64,000 bases of DNA from Pannonibacter phragmitetus DSM 14782 (GTDB taxonomy: Bacteria; Pseudomonadota; Alphaproteobacteria; Rhizobiales; Stappiaceae): NCBI RefSeq assembly GCF_000382365.1, contig NZ_KB908218.1, positions 1 through 64,000 of the forward strand, written 5' to 3'. The position numbers and the translations under genes were made by a program. The notes below the pieces were generated by a model, which saw nothing but the letters and a program-made list of their open reading frames with translations, had not been told where the DNA came from and made no database searches. Shown here one piece after another: positions 16,809 through 24,540 of this stretch; within the stretch, counting starts at the first letter, position 1, and each line of letters begins with the position of its first letter.

Positions 16809-16976
16809 GCCCCCTCCGGCGCCGGTCTCCTGACAACGGAAAATCCCGGCACAAGGCCGGGACGAATGCAGATGGCTGGCTTGGCAAGGGTTTGTTCCAA
16901 GGCTCCCGATGCAGGCGCATCACGGCAAGAAATTGCTCTGGAACATGGCTCTGGCACCGCACGGGCTTGGCCACCA

Positions 16977-17001
16977 ACTCACTGAGCCAAGCTCAGTGAG
17001 T
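16977..17001. terminator. Perfect hairpin between convergent genes
   Basis: CTCACTGAGC (16978-16987) and GCTCAGTGAG (16991-17000) pair around CAA, extended by one A-T pair. It lies just beyond the stop of the minus-strand gene ending at 17006 and downstream of the lipid kinase. There is no T-run, so it may be a bidirectional transcription end or an mRNA-stabilising stem. Confidence 0.5.
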
Positions 17002-17005
17002 GGTG

Positions 17006-17425
17006 TTATTCGCTGCCGGACGAGCGGGTGCGGGTGGCGAGGAACAGGCCGGCTATTGCGAGAACGGCCAAACCCATGGTCTTGCCCTTTCCGCCGGCCA
17101 GAAGGGGCGCAGCTGCGGCAAGGGCGATGGCGTTGAGCGCGCGTTTCTGCTCGCGCTTGCGCCGGTCCTGCCGGTTCAAAACCATCATGATGGCCACCAG
17201 AAGCGCCGCCAGAGACAGCAGCAGCAGAGCACCGGCGAAAAGAACGGCAACCGGATCATATCCGGTGCGGACAACCCAGATCACGGCGGCGGTGGCGCCG
17301 AAGCCCCAGGCGGTGAGGACCAGCAGGGCACAGGCCCCAAGCAGCAGGACGCTGCGGCGAAGCTGCCGCAGCCTTCCTTTTGCGTCACCCAGGGTATCCA
17401 GGGCGAGGGAAGCCAGAAGGCGCAT
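17006..17425 (-). CDS. Small membrane protein, YqjE/holin-X-like
   Basis: The 139-residue protein has two strong hydrophobic segments: LLLGACALLVLTAWGFGATA at about 27-47, and AGALLLLSLAALLVAIMMVL at about 64-84. They are followed by a basic stretch (NRQDRRKREQKR) and another hydrophobic C-terminal run. It starts three bases after the DUF883-like gene, matching the E. coli yqjD-yqjE pairing. In that pair YqjE is a membrane protein of unknown function. It probably shapes or organises the inner membrane together with its partner. Confidence 0.62.
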   Translation of the reverse strand: MRLLASLALDTLGDAKGRLRQLRRSVLLLGACALLVLTAWGFGATAAVIWVVRTGYDPVAVLFAGALLLLSLAALLVAIMMVLNRQDRRKREQKRALNAIALAAAAPLLAGGKGKTMGLAVLAIAGLFLATRTRSSGSE

Positions 17426-17428
17426 GGT

Positions 17429-17731
17429 TTAGCGCCGCAGCAGCAGGGCTGCCAGAACGCCGGCACCTGCGGCGATGGCAAGCGCCTGAAGCGGACGGGC
17501 GCGAACCTGCGTGACAACCTTGCCTTCCAGATCGGCAAGCTCTTTCTTGAGGGTTTCCAGCGCGTCCTCACCGGCGACCTTCAGGTCATCGGCCTTGCCG
17601 CTGCCATAGCTGGCGACGGCCTTTCCGAGATCGGTGACATCGGCCCGGACGCGGGCGATGCGCTCTTCCAGATCCTTGGCGGAAACAGACTTGCTGGTGT
17701 CATTTGCGGCATTCTGAACTGCTGCGGGCAT
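17429..17731 (-). CDS. DUF883/YqjD-ElaB-like membrane-anchored protein
   Basis: This 100-aa protein is largely a charged coiled coil (LEERIARVRADVTDLGKAVA and DALETLKKELADLEGKVVTQ). One C-terminal hydrophobic helix (ALAIAAGAGVLAALLLRR) anchors it. E. coli homologues YqjD and ElaB are tail-anchored, stationary-phase-induced and ribosome-associated. An AGGAG precedes the ATG. It forms a pair with the following membrane gene. The placement next to general stress genes is suggestive, but no EcfG promoter was found upstream. Confidence 0.72.
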   Translation of the reverse strand: MPAAVQNAANDTSKSVSAKDLEERIARVRADVTDLGKAVASYGSGKADDLKVAGEDALETLKKELADLEGKVVTQVRARPLQALAIAAGAGVLAALLLRR

Positions 17732-17832
17732 GATATGCTCCTGTTGTCAGATTTTGCGGCCGGACTGGCCGTCATTTCTCGGAGAAGATGGATCCGGCTG
17801 GTGGCGCCCGCAGCTGCGGGCGCCAGTCACGA

Positions 17833-18774
17833 TCAACGGATGACCGTGGTTTCCGGGCTTTGCCTGTAGGCTTCGAGCGTGTAGGCCGGGGCGTTCTCGA
17901 TGGCCTCCGGCGTCACTGACGTGGTGGCCTGAATGGCGCCTTCGGCATCACGCTGGATCATAATGTTCGAAGCCCCAACGGCGACCGGCTTGCTGCCGAT
18001 GCCAAGCACGCCACCTACGTCAACCACATAGGCTTCTGCCTTGCCGGCGGGTGCGAGCACCACGTCGGAGATCTTGCCGGCCGTGTCGCCGCCAGCCGTA
18101 ACCAGGCTGGTGCCGATCAGGCTTTCGGTGCTGATCACATTGACACCTGCAGCCTGTGTGCTGCCTGCCTGACCTGCGGCACCGGCGCCCGGCATGGCCG
18201 TGGTGGTGCCTGCGGTTTCATCGGTCAAACCGGCTGATTCCTTCAGCTCGCCGATCACAGACGGGCCAGTCAGGCTGGTCTTGTCGAAGGCAGGCTCGGC
18301 ATTGAGCTGCTGCGGCGTCATCTGCACCATCAGGCGGCTTTCGCCGTTCTGATCGATCCAGGTCAACTGATCGAAGGGAACGGCAACGTCCTTGCCTTCG
18401 GAATCAGCGGTGCTGTCAACCGAGATGATCACGGCGTTGACCTCGCCTGTCTCGGTCATCGCTACATCGGACACCTTGCCGATGTGCTCGCCTTCGGTGG
18501 AACCAGTCGCATGGACGTCCTCACCGATCAGGCTGCTGGCGGCAACCTCAGACGTGATGCCCGGCAGGCCGGACGGAGCGATGGTGCCGGACGGCTGGCT
18601 CATGTCCTGTCCCGGCATGACACCCGGCTGTGCATCCATCGGAGCACCAGGCATCACGCCAGGATTTTCGACAGACGGCGCCGTTCCTGTTGCGTTATTC
18701 ATGTCCTGTGCCATTGCCGGAGCGGCAACAAGTACAGAAACAAGAGCGGTCGTAGCAAGAATCCTTTGGATCAT
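17833..18774 (-). CDS. Secreted PRC-barrel domain protein
   Basis: The 313-aa precursor starts MIQRILATTALVSVLVAAPA with an AMA-Q cleavage site, so it is exported. A Gly/Met/Pro-rich stretch precedes two PRC-barrel domains. The first is at about residues 78-155 (SLIGEDVHATGSTEGEHIGK, VSDVAMTETGEVNAVII). The second is at about 215-290 (SLIGTSLVTAGGDTAGKISD, VVLAPAGKAEAYVVDVGGVL). Such periplasmic double-PRC proteins are common in Hyphomicrobiales and often stress-regulated. A GGAAC-N16-TGTT promoter about 90 bp upstream supports EcfG control. The molecular function is unknown. Confidence 0.83.
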   Translation of the reverse strand: MIQRILATTALVSVLVAAPAMAQDMNNATGTAPSVENPGVMPGAPMDAQPGVMPGQDMSQPSGTIAPSGLPGITSEVAASSLIGEDVHATGSTEGEHIGKVSDVAMTETGEVNAVIISVDSTADSEGKDVAVPFDQLTWIDQNGESRLMVQMTPQQLNAEPAFDKTSLTGPSVIGELKESAGLTDETAGTTTAMPGAGAAGQAGSTQAAGVNVISTESLIGTSLVTAGGDTAGKISDVVLAPAGKAEAYVVDVGGVLGIGSKPVAVGASNIMIQRDAEGAIQATTSVTPEAIENAPAYTLEAYRQSPETTVIR

Positions 18775-18866
18775 TATTTATCCTCCATTTCTTGCAGATG
18801 GCCCCGCTGATCCCTGAATTGAGAAACAACTGAAAGCCATCCTGTTTTTCCCACACACGGTAGCAA

Positions 18867-18891
18867 AACACACCACGGAGAACTTTGTTCC
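18867..18891 (-). promoter_or_regulatory. Candidate EcfG promoter for the PRC-barrel gene
   Basis: On the minus strand GGAAC (18887-18891) is followed after 16 bases by TGTT (18867-18870). Spacing equals that of the phyR and nepR promoters in this window, with one mismatch to CGTT. Confidence 0.6.
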
Positions 18892-18943
18892 AAAATTTTT
18901 TGCTGCACGCTCCGCCGGACCGGTCGCATCAATCATATTTACT

Positions 18944-18958
18944 TGAATCAAAAACTCA
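18944..18958 (+). promoter_or_regulatory. Candidate iron-responsive operator (TGA-N9-TCA) before siderophore operon
   Basis: TGAATCAAAAACTCA fits the RirA iron-responsive operator pattern TGA-N9-TCA. It lies 41 bases upstream of the exporter gene that heads the siderophore operon. A 13-base part of it is repeated 27 bases downstream. RirA control is typical of rhizobial siderophore genes; binding here is inferred. Confidence 0.6.
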
Positions 18959-18985
18959 GGTATCGAAGGCCAAATCAAAAACTCA
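18946..18985 (+). repeat. Direct repeat in the siderophore promoter region
   Basis: AATCAAAAACTCA occurs at 18946-18958 and again exactly at 18973-18985, 27 bases apart. The first copy completes a TGA-N9-TCA motif but the second does not. It may be a second regulator site. Confidence 0.55.
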
Positions 18986-18998
18986 AGGTTGCGTACCC

Positions 18999-20288
18999 GT
19001 GACAAAAATCCGGATGCTGATGCTGGCCTTGGCGGCCAATGCATTCCATCAGGCGGCATTGATCGCCCTTGTGCCGGTATTGCAGCATCTTTTCGGTGTC
19101 AGTCTTGCAACGCTCGGGGCCCTGGTCGGGCTTGGCCTGCTCGCGGCTGCTCTTGCCATTCCGGGCTGGGGCCGTGTGGCAGCCAGCCGCGGGCTTGACC
19201 GGGCCCTGAAGCTGACGCTGACAGGGGCCGGCCTCGGCGCCATGATGATGGGCGCAGGCATTGCCGCAGCAGCATACGGCTGGCTCGCCGCCCTGCCGGC
19301 CTTCGGGCTTCTGGCCGCCGGACGCCTGATCTACAGCCTCAGCGCCCCGGCCATTCTGCCGCTGGCGCAAAGTGCAGGCACGGTCAGAACACAGCAGAAC
19401 ACCGGAACAGAGGGCGCGGCGCTGGCCGGTCACATCGGCCGCCTCAATGCCATGAACGGCATTGGCCGCCTTGCCGGAAATGCCTTGATCGCACCCCTGC
19501 TTCTGCTGGGCGCCTGGGCGCCCGTTCTGCTGCCACTGCCGGTCTATCTGGCGGCGCTTGTGCTTTTCCTGCGTCAGGGCGCTGGCGGAAAACCTGCCGT
19601 CCGCCCGGTTCCGAAGAGGGAAGCTGCCGCGGCCAGACCGGGCTGGCGACCGCTGGCGGGGCCTCTGTCTCTTGGCTTCCTGCTGCAGCTGTCCACGGGC
19701 GCCGCTTATGTTCTGCTTGGCCCCCTCATTGCGCAGCGGCTCTCTCTCTCTCCTTCGGAAGCGGCCAGCGCAGCGGGACTGTGCCTAGCCGTCTCGGTGG
19801 CCGTGGGCATTGCCGTGCAGCTTGGCCTTGAGCGGATCATTGGCCACCGCCTTCAGGCAGGCCGCCTGGCCGGGGCAGTGCTTTGCGCGGCAGGGCTCAG
19901 CCTTCTGGCCTTTGCAGCCAGCCTGCCGGTCCTGGCGCTTGCCGCAGCACTCACCGCTGCCGGTCTTTCCGTAGCCTTGGGCGCCAATACGGCCCTGACG
20001 CTGTCTGCCGAAGGCATGCCAGCGCCAGGCCGTGCCCTGGCCTCCACCCGCCTCAGCAGCCTGCAATTTGCAGGGCTTGCTGCAGGCTCCCTTGCGGGCG
20101 GTGTTCTGGGCTCCCTCAGCCTCGACATGGCCCTTGCCGTTCTGGCGGGCGCAACCGCGCTCACCGCAATTCTCATCCCAATCCTCACCCGTTTCAGCCG
20201 CAGCAGCGGCCCGGCGCTTCAGCTCCCCCTCCCGGATCTGTCCGCCGCCGCCCCTGCCCACGCCCCTCATAAAGGAGCATCCGAATGA
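18999..20288 (+). CDS. MFS transporter, probable siderophore exporter
   Basis: GTG 18999 with AAGG at 18985-18988 is the preferred start, giving 429 residues beginning TKIRMLMLALAANAFHQA after the initiator. The open frame extends to 18885 but would include the operator region. About twelve hydrophobic helices are visible in two six-helix halves around a basic loop near residue 205 (PVPKREAAAARPGWRP). It is the first gene of an operon with the siderophore monooxygenase, overlapping it by four bases. This corresponds to the position of ShiF-type MFS exporters beside aerobactin genes. Export is inferred from context. Confidence 0.78.
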   Translation: MTKIRMLMLALAANAFHQAALIALVPVLQHLFGVSLATLGALVGLGLLAAALAIPGWGRVAASRGLDRALKLTLTGAGLGAMMMGAGIAAAAYGWLAALPAFGLLAAGRLIYSLSAPAILPLAQSAGTVRTQQNTGTEGAALAGHIGRLNAMNGIGRLAGNALIAPLLLLGAWAPVLLPLPVYLAALVLFLRQGAGGKPAVRPVPKREAAAARPGWRPLAGPLSLGFLLQLSTGAAYVLLGPLIAQRLSLSPSEAASAAGLCLAVSVAVGIAVQLGLERIIGHRLQAGRLAGAVLCAAGLSLLAFAASLPVLALAAALTAAGLSVALGANTALTLSAEGMPAPGRALASTRLSSLQFAGLAAGSLAGGVLGSLSLDMALAVLAGATALTAILIPILTRFSRSSGPALQLPLPDLSAAAPAHAPHKGASE

Positions 20289-21631
20289 ACCCCGTGCTCG
20301 AAATGCGCCCCCATGCCGGCACCCCCGCCTTGCCGCTTGATGTGGCTGGAATTGGCATCGGCCCCTTCAATCTCAGCGTCGCTGCGCTCCTCGACAGCGT
20401 GCCGGGGCTGAATGCACGCTTCTTCGAAAAGAAGAAGCAATTCGTCTGGCATCAGGGTCTGATGTTCCCCGGCTCGATCCTGCAGACCTCGTTCCTCAAG
20501 GATCTGGTCACGCCCGTCCTGCCGACGAGCCCGCATTCCTTCACCGCCTTTCTGGTGGAGAAGAAGCGCTTCTATGACTTCCTCTCCGGCCGCTTCACCG
20601 GCGTCACCCGGATGGAATTCAACGAGTACCTGCAATGGGTAAGCGGGCGGATCGACACTCTCACCTTTGGCGAGGAAGCCACGGCCGTGCATCTGGACGG
20701 CAGCCGCCTGCGGCTGGAGTTTGCCAGCGGCCGCACGGAGCTGGCGCACAATCTCATCGCGGGCGCAGGCATGGCGCCGTTTGTGCCGCCCTGCACGGCC
20801 GCGCATCTGGGGGCCGATTGCTTTCATGCGGGTACCTACCTGACCCAGCCGCGCAACTTCACGGGCAAGCGCGTGGCGGTGATTGGCGGTGGTCAGACCG
20901 GCGCGGAAATCGTGCTCGATCTTCTGAACCGTGCCGAGGGCGCGCCTGCGCACGTAAGCTGGATCAGCAATCTGCCGCGCTTCTCCCCGCTGGAGGAAGG
21001 CGGCTTTGTCGATCAGGTGTTCACGCCGGGTTATGTCGCAGCCTATCAGACGCTCCCCTTCGAGGCCCAGCGCAGCGAGATTTCCGGCCAGAAGCTCGCC
21101 AGCGACGGACTGACGCCCGCCACGGTGGACACGCTCTTTGCCGAGATCTACCGCCGCCGCCATCTCATGGGCGAGAACTGCATTTCCCTGCTGCCGGGCC
21201 GCAATCTGGAGGCGATGGACCGGCAGAACGGCGGGTTCCTGCTGCACACCCACGCCATCACCAGCGGCGAGAGCGAGCTTTTCGGCGCTGACGCGGTGAT
21301 CCTGGCGACCGGCGCCCGCCCCGCGCTGCCAGCCTGCCTTGAGCCCCTGCGCCACCGGCTGGATCTCGATACCAATGGCCTGCCGGTTCTGGATGCCAGC
21401 TACCGCCTGCAATGGGATGGCCCTTCCAGCATCGGCCTCTTCGGCCTCAATCTCGGCCTGTCGTCGCACGGGATCGTCGATCCGCAGATGAGCCTGATGG
21501 CCTGGCGCAGCGCCGTCATCATCAACGCCCTGACCGGAGAGGATCTCTTCGATGTCAGTGCCGGACCGGAACTGGTGGACTGGCCGAAGCGCATCCCGGA
21601 TGAGACCCCGCTCACCCGGGCCGTCGGGTAA
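20285..21631 (+). CDS. iucD: L-lysine N6-monooxygenase (IucD/RhbE-like)
   Basis: This 448-residue flavoprotein hydroxylates the side-chain amine of lysine (or of diaminopropane in rhizobactin systems), the first step towards the hydroxamate. FAD-binding GIGIGPFNLSVAALL occurs at about residues 23-37. HQGLMFPGSILQTSFLKDLV follows, and NADPH-binding VAVIGGGQTGAEIVLDLLNR lies near 198. FDLNLGLSSHGI-type C-terminal residues (GLFGLNLGLSSHGIVDPQMS) complete the family pattern. It resembles E. coli IucD closely in motif order. It overlaps the exporter gene and is followed by the NIS synthetases. Lysine as substrate is inferred because no diaminobutyrate aminotransferase or decarboxylase gene is present. 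Confidence 0.88.
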   Translation: MNPVLEMRPHAGTPALPLDVAGIGIGPFNLSVAALLDSVPGLNARFFEKKKQFVWHQGLMFPGSILQTSFLKDLVTPVLPTSPHSFTAFLVEKKRFYDFLSGRFTGVTRMEFNEYLQWVSGRIDTLTFGEEATAVHLDGSRLRLEFASGRTELAHNLIAGAGMAPFVPPCTAAHLGADCFHAGTYLTQPRNFTGKRVAVIGGGQTGAEIVLDLLNRAEGAPAHVSWISNLPRFSPLEEGGFVDQVFTPGYVAAYQTLPFEAQRSEISGQKLASDGLTPATVDTLFAEIYRRRHLMGENCISLLPGRNLEAMDRQNGGFLLHTHAITSGESELFGADAVILATGARPALPACLEPLRHRLDLDTNGLPVLDASYRLQWDGPSSIGLFGLNLGLSSHGIVDPQMSLMAWRSAVIINALTGEDLFDVSAGPELVDWPKRIPDETPLTRAVG

Positions 21632-21719
21632 ACCGGCCGCCACCGTCGCCGCCGCCTGCCAGACCCGCCCCGGTCCTGGCGGCGGCGGCTGACCTGATCC
21701 CGATTGACGAGGACCCGGC

Positions 21720-23567
21720 ATGAACCAGCTTCTGCCCCTGACCCAGCTTGCGCCCGCTGCCGCGCCCACGGATGCCGCCGCCCTGGCAGACCATTCCGCC
21801 ACCAGCGCCTTTCTCAACGCTCTTCTGCGCGAGTGGGACGGATGGTCTGTCACCAGACCGGACGAAACAGCGCGCCTTCAGACAGCCTTGCCGGACGGTT
21901 TTGCCGGTCCGGGCGGGGAAATCCTGAAACTGCCGCTTGCGGGCGGCGATGCGCTGCTGATCCACGCCCCTGCCCGCACCCCCTTCCGCACCGCCGTGCG
22001 CCTGCCCTTCTGCCTGATGAGTGCTGATGGCAGCCTGCGCAAGGTGCCGCTGGCCACCGCATTGGCCCTGCTCGTCACCGATCCGGTGGCAAGCGCGGGC
22101 GATGCGGCGCTGCAGATGAAGCTGCTGCAGCGGGTGATGGACAGCCGCCTTGCAGCCGAAGCAGCCTTCCGCGCCCGCCAGCCGCTGGGGCTCGCCTCAG
22201 GCTGGACTTTCCAGCAGGGCGAGCAGGCCCTGACCGGCGGCCACGCCACCCATCCCAATCCGCGCAGCCGCGACGGGCTGGATCTGGAGGAGGCCCGCCG
22301 CTTCGCGCCGGATCTGGGCGGGCGTTTCCCGCTGTTCTGGTGCCTTGCCCACCGCTCCATCCTTGTGCTGGCCAGTGGCATGCCGGTTCCGGCGGAACAG
22401 ATGCTGCGGGCACTGGCAGACAGTGATCCGTCCTTGCCGCAAGAGCTGCGCCAGCCGGAAGACGGCTTCGTGCCGCTGCCCTGGCATCCCTTTCAGGCGC
22501 CGAAGCTTCTCGCCCGGGCGGATGTCATCGCCCTCGTGCGCGAAGGCCTGCTGCGCCCGCTGGGCGAGCTGGGCCAGCCCTTTGCCGCCACCGGCTCGTT
22601 CCGGGGTGTCCATGCCTGGCATGCACCGTCGATGCTGAAATTCTCGCTGTCCCTGCGGCTCACCAACTCCCGCCGCACGCTGGCGCGCAAGGAAGTGGAG
22701 CGGGGTCTGCAACTGGCCGAATTGCTGGATGGCCCGATCGGGGAAAGCCTTGCCACCGGGTTCCCCAAAGCTTCGATCCTGCGCGAACCAGCCTATGTGG
22801 CGCTGAAGGATGCCGATGGCGGCGCGCTGGAGGAAAGTTTCGTTGTCCTGCGCGACAACCCGTTCCGTGATGAAACTGCATCCGGTCCGGTGATGATGGC
22901 GGGCCTGTGCGAACAGCGCCCTGATGGCGCGTCACCTCTCGGCGAGCTGATCCTTGCCCGTGCCGCACGCGATGGCGGCGCGGTGGAGGAGCTGGCGGAG
23001 AGCTGGCTGCAGGGTTTCCTTGATGTGGCGATCCATCCGCTCCTGGAAATCCGCGCCCGCTACGGCCTTCTCTTCGGGGCGCATCAGCAAAACATGACGC
23101 TGGCACTCGATCCGCATGGCTGGCCGGCGCATTTGTGGCTGCGCGACTGTCAGGGCACCGGTCACCTCACCACACATCACGAAATGCTGGCCAGGCACCT
23201 GCCCGATATCGGCCGCCACGCCGAAAACGTGGTGCCGCCGGAGCTGGGCGATGGGCTCGTCTGCTACTACGTCATCGTCAACAACCTGATGAGCGTGATC
23301 GCCACGCTGGTGCTGGATGGGCTGATCCCGGAAGAGCGGGCCAACCGCTGCCTTCTCACCTTCCTGCAACGGGAAAAGGCGCAAAGCCGGGGCGACACCA
23401 GCCTGCATGATTTCCTGCTGAACCGGCCAACCTGGGTGAGCAAGGGCAACTACCGTACCAGCCTCAGCAACGTGAACGAGGCTTCGGGCGATGGCTCGGG
23501 CCAGCTCGCCGCCTTCCTTGAAATGCCGAACCCGCTGCTGGCGCTGACGCGCGCGGACGGGAAGTGA
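21720..23567 (+). CDS. iucA: NIS siderophore synthetase, IucA/IucC family (IucA-like)
   Basis: The 615-aa ATP-dependent synthetase couples an N-acetyl-N-hydroxy amine to citrate. Family motifs are GGHATHPNPRSRDGL near residue 174, PLPWHPFQAPKLL, and HAPSMLKFSLSLRLTNSRRT, which is part of the ATP site. YGLLFGAHQQNMTLALDPHG, WLRDCQGTGHL and NRPTWVSKGNYRTSLSNVNE follow. The length is typical. It lies directly upstream of the acetyltransferase, as in iucA-iucB. The assignment as first-step IucA rather than IucC is by order and similarity. Confidence 0.85.
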   Translation: MNQLLPLTQLAPAAAPTDAAALADHSATSAFLNALLREWDGWSVTRPDETARLQTALPDGFAGPGGEILKLPLAGGDALLIHAPARTPFRTAVRLPFCLMSADGSLRKVPLATALALLVTDPVASAGDAALQMKLLQRVMDSRLAAEAAFRARQPLGLASGWTFQQGEQALTGGHATHPNPRSRDGLDLEEARRFAPDLGGRFPLFWCLAHRSILVLASGMPVPAEQMLRALADSDPSLPQELRQPEDGFVPLPWHPFQAPKLLARADVIALVREGLLRPLGELGQPFAATGSFRGVHAWHAPSMLKFSLSLRLTNSRRTLARKEVERGLQLAELLDGPIGESLATGFPKASILREPAYVALKDADGGALEESFVVLRDNPFRDETASGPVMMAGLCEQRPDGASPLGELILARAARDGGAVEELAESWLQGFLDVAIHPLLEIRARYGLLFGAHQQNMTLALDPHGWPAHLWLRDCQGTGHLTTHHEMLARHLPDIGRHAENVVPPELGDGLVCYYVIVNNLMSVIATLVLDGLIPEERANRCLLTFLQREKAQSRGDTSLHDFLLNRPTWVSKGNYRTSLSNVNEASGDGSGQLAAFLEMPNPLLALTRADGK

Positions 23568-23583
23568 CACGGAGACACAGCCC

Positions 23584-24540
23584 ATGAACATTCATGCTGC
23601 CAGCACCACACGGGCGGAAGCCCTCGTGACCACCCGTCTCGACAGCACCGGGGAAACACCGGTTCTGTCGCTGCGCCTGAACGGGGCAATGCCCGGCGCG
23701 GACGAGCTGACCGGCGCCGTGCTGCGGGCGCTGGAAGCGGCCTTTGCCGCTGACGGAAGCCTTCAACGGCTGATCCTTGATCCGGCAGATGCGCCGCTCA
23801 CCATCCGCGATCTGCCCTTTGCCCATCCGGTTGCGGGCGGGCTGGAGGTGCGCCGCGATGGCTTCTACCAGACAGACATGGTCTGGCTGGGGCACAGGCC
23901 CACGGGACGGCTGCGCACCGGGCTGGTGCCGGGCCCCGATGGCCGCGACCACCCCTTGCGCCCGCCCCATCCGGTGGGCGTGGTCTATGAGCGGTATGAC
24001 CCGGTGGCCGATCTCACCGTCTCCTTCCGTGCGGTGGACATCGACCGGGACCTCGACACCTTCCACCGCTGGATGAACGATGGCCGCGTCGCCTATTTCT
24101 GGGAACTGGCCTGGGACAAGCCGAAGCTGCGCGACTATCTCGCCGCCTTCGCGGAGCGTCCGCATACCTATCCGCTGATCGGCTGTTTCAACGGCGAGGA
24201 CGCGGGCTATTTCGAAACCTACTGGGTGCGGGAGGACCGGCTTGGCCCCTTCTATGACAGCGGCCCCTGGGACCGGGCCTGGCACGGGCTGATCGGCGAG
24301 CGCCGCCACCTTGGCCGCGCCAAGACCGGCGCCTGGCTGCGCGGCCTGCTGCATTACCTCTTCCTTGATTGCCCGATGACGGAAAACATCATGGGCGAGC
24401 CGCGCGTCGACAATGCCAAGCTGCTGAACTACGCCGAGGAGGTGGGCTACGAAAAGGTCAAGGAATTCGACTTCCCGCACAAGCGCTCGGCCCTGATGCG
24501 CTGCCCGCGTGACCGGTTCTTCTCGGAGGTGCGGCTGTGA
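23584..24540 (+). CDS. iucB: Siderophore N-acetyltransferase (IucB/RhbD-like)
   Basis: This 318-residue enzyme acetylates the N-hydroxylated amine with acetyl-CoA. The C-terminal GNAT-like domain reads TFHRWMNDGRVAYFWELAWD, TYPLIGCFNGEDAGYFETYW, GPWDRAWHGLIGERRHLGRA, EPRVDNAKLLNYAEEVGYEK and KEFDFPHKRSALM. This is closely parallel to E. coli IucB. The N-terminal half is a variable domain typical of the family. It lies 16 bases after iucA and overlaps iucC by ATGA-like coupling, forming one operon. Confidence 0.88.
   Translation: MNIHAASTTRAEALVTTRLDSTGETPVLSLRLNGAMPGADELTGAVLRALEAAFAADGSLQRLILDPADAPLTIRDLPFAHPVAGGLEVRRDGFYQTDMVWLGHRPTGRLRTGLVPGPDGRDHPLRPPHPVGVVYERYDPVADLTVSFRAVDIDRDLDTFHRWMNDGRVAYFWELAWDKPKLRDYLAAFAERPHTYPLIGCFNGEDAGYFETYWVREDRLGPFYDSGPWDRAWHGLIGERRHLGRAKTGAWLRGLLHYLFLDCPMTENIMGEPRVDNAKLLNYAEEVGYEKVKEFDFPHKRSALMRCPRDRFFSEVRL

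Noticed and set aside
16977-17001. Terminal inverted repeat of an insertion sequence
   Set aside because: It is a single compact hairpin with no transposase or second end nearby.
20267-21853. 528-codon minus-strand open frame opposite iucD
   Set aside because: It mirrors a well-supported monooxygenase, has a composition typical of antisense GC-rich frames, and has no family motif.
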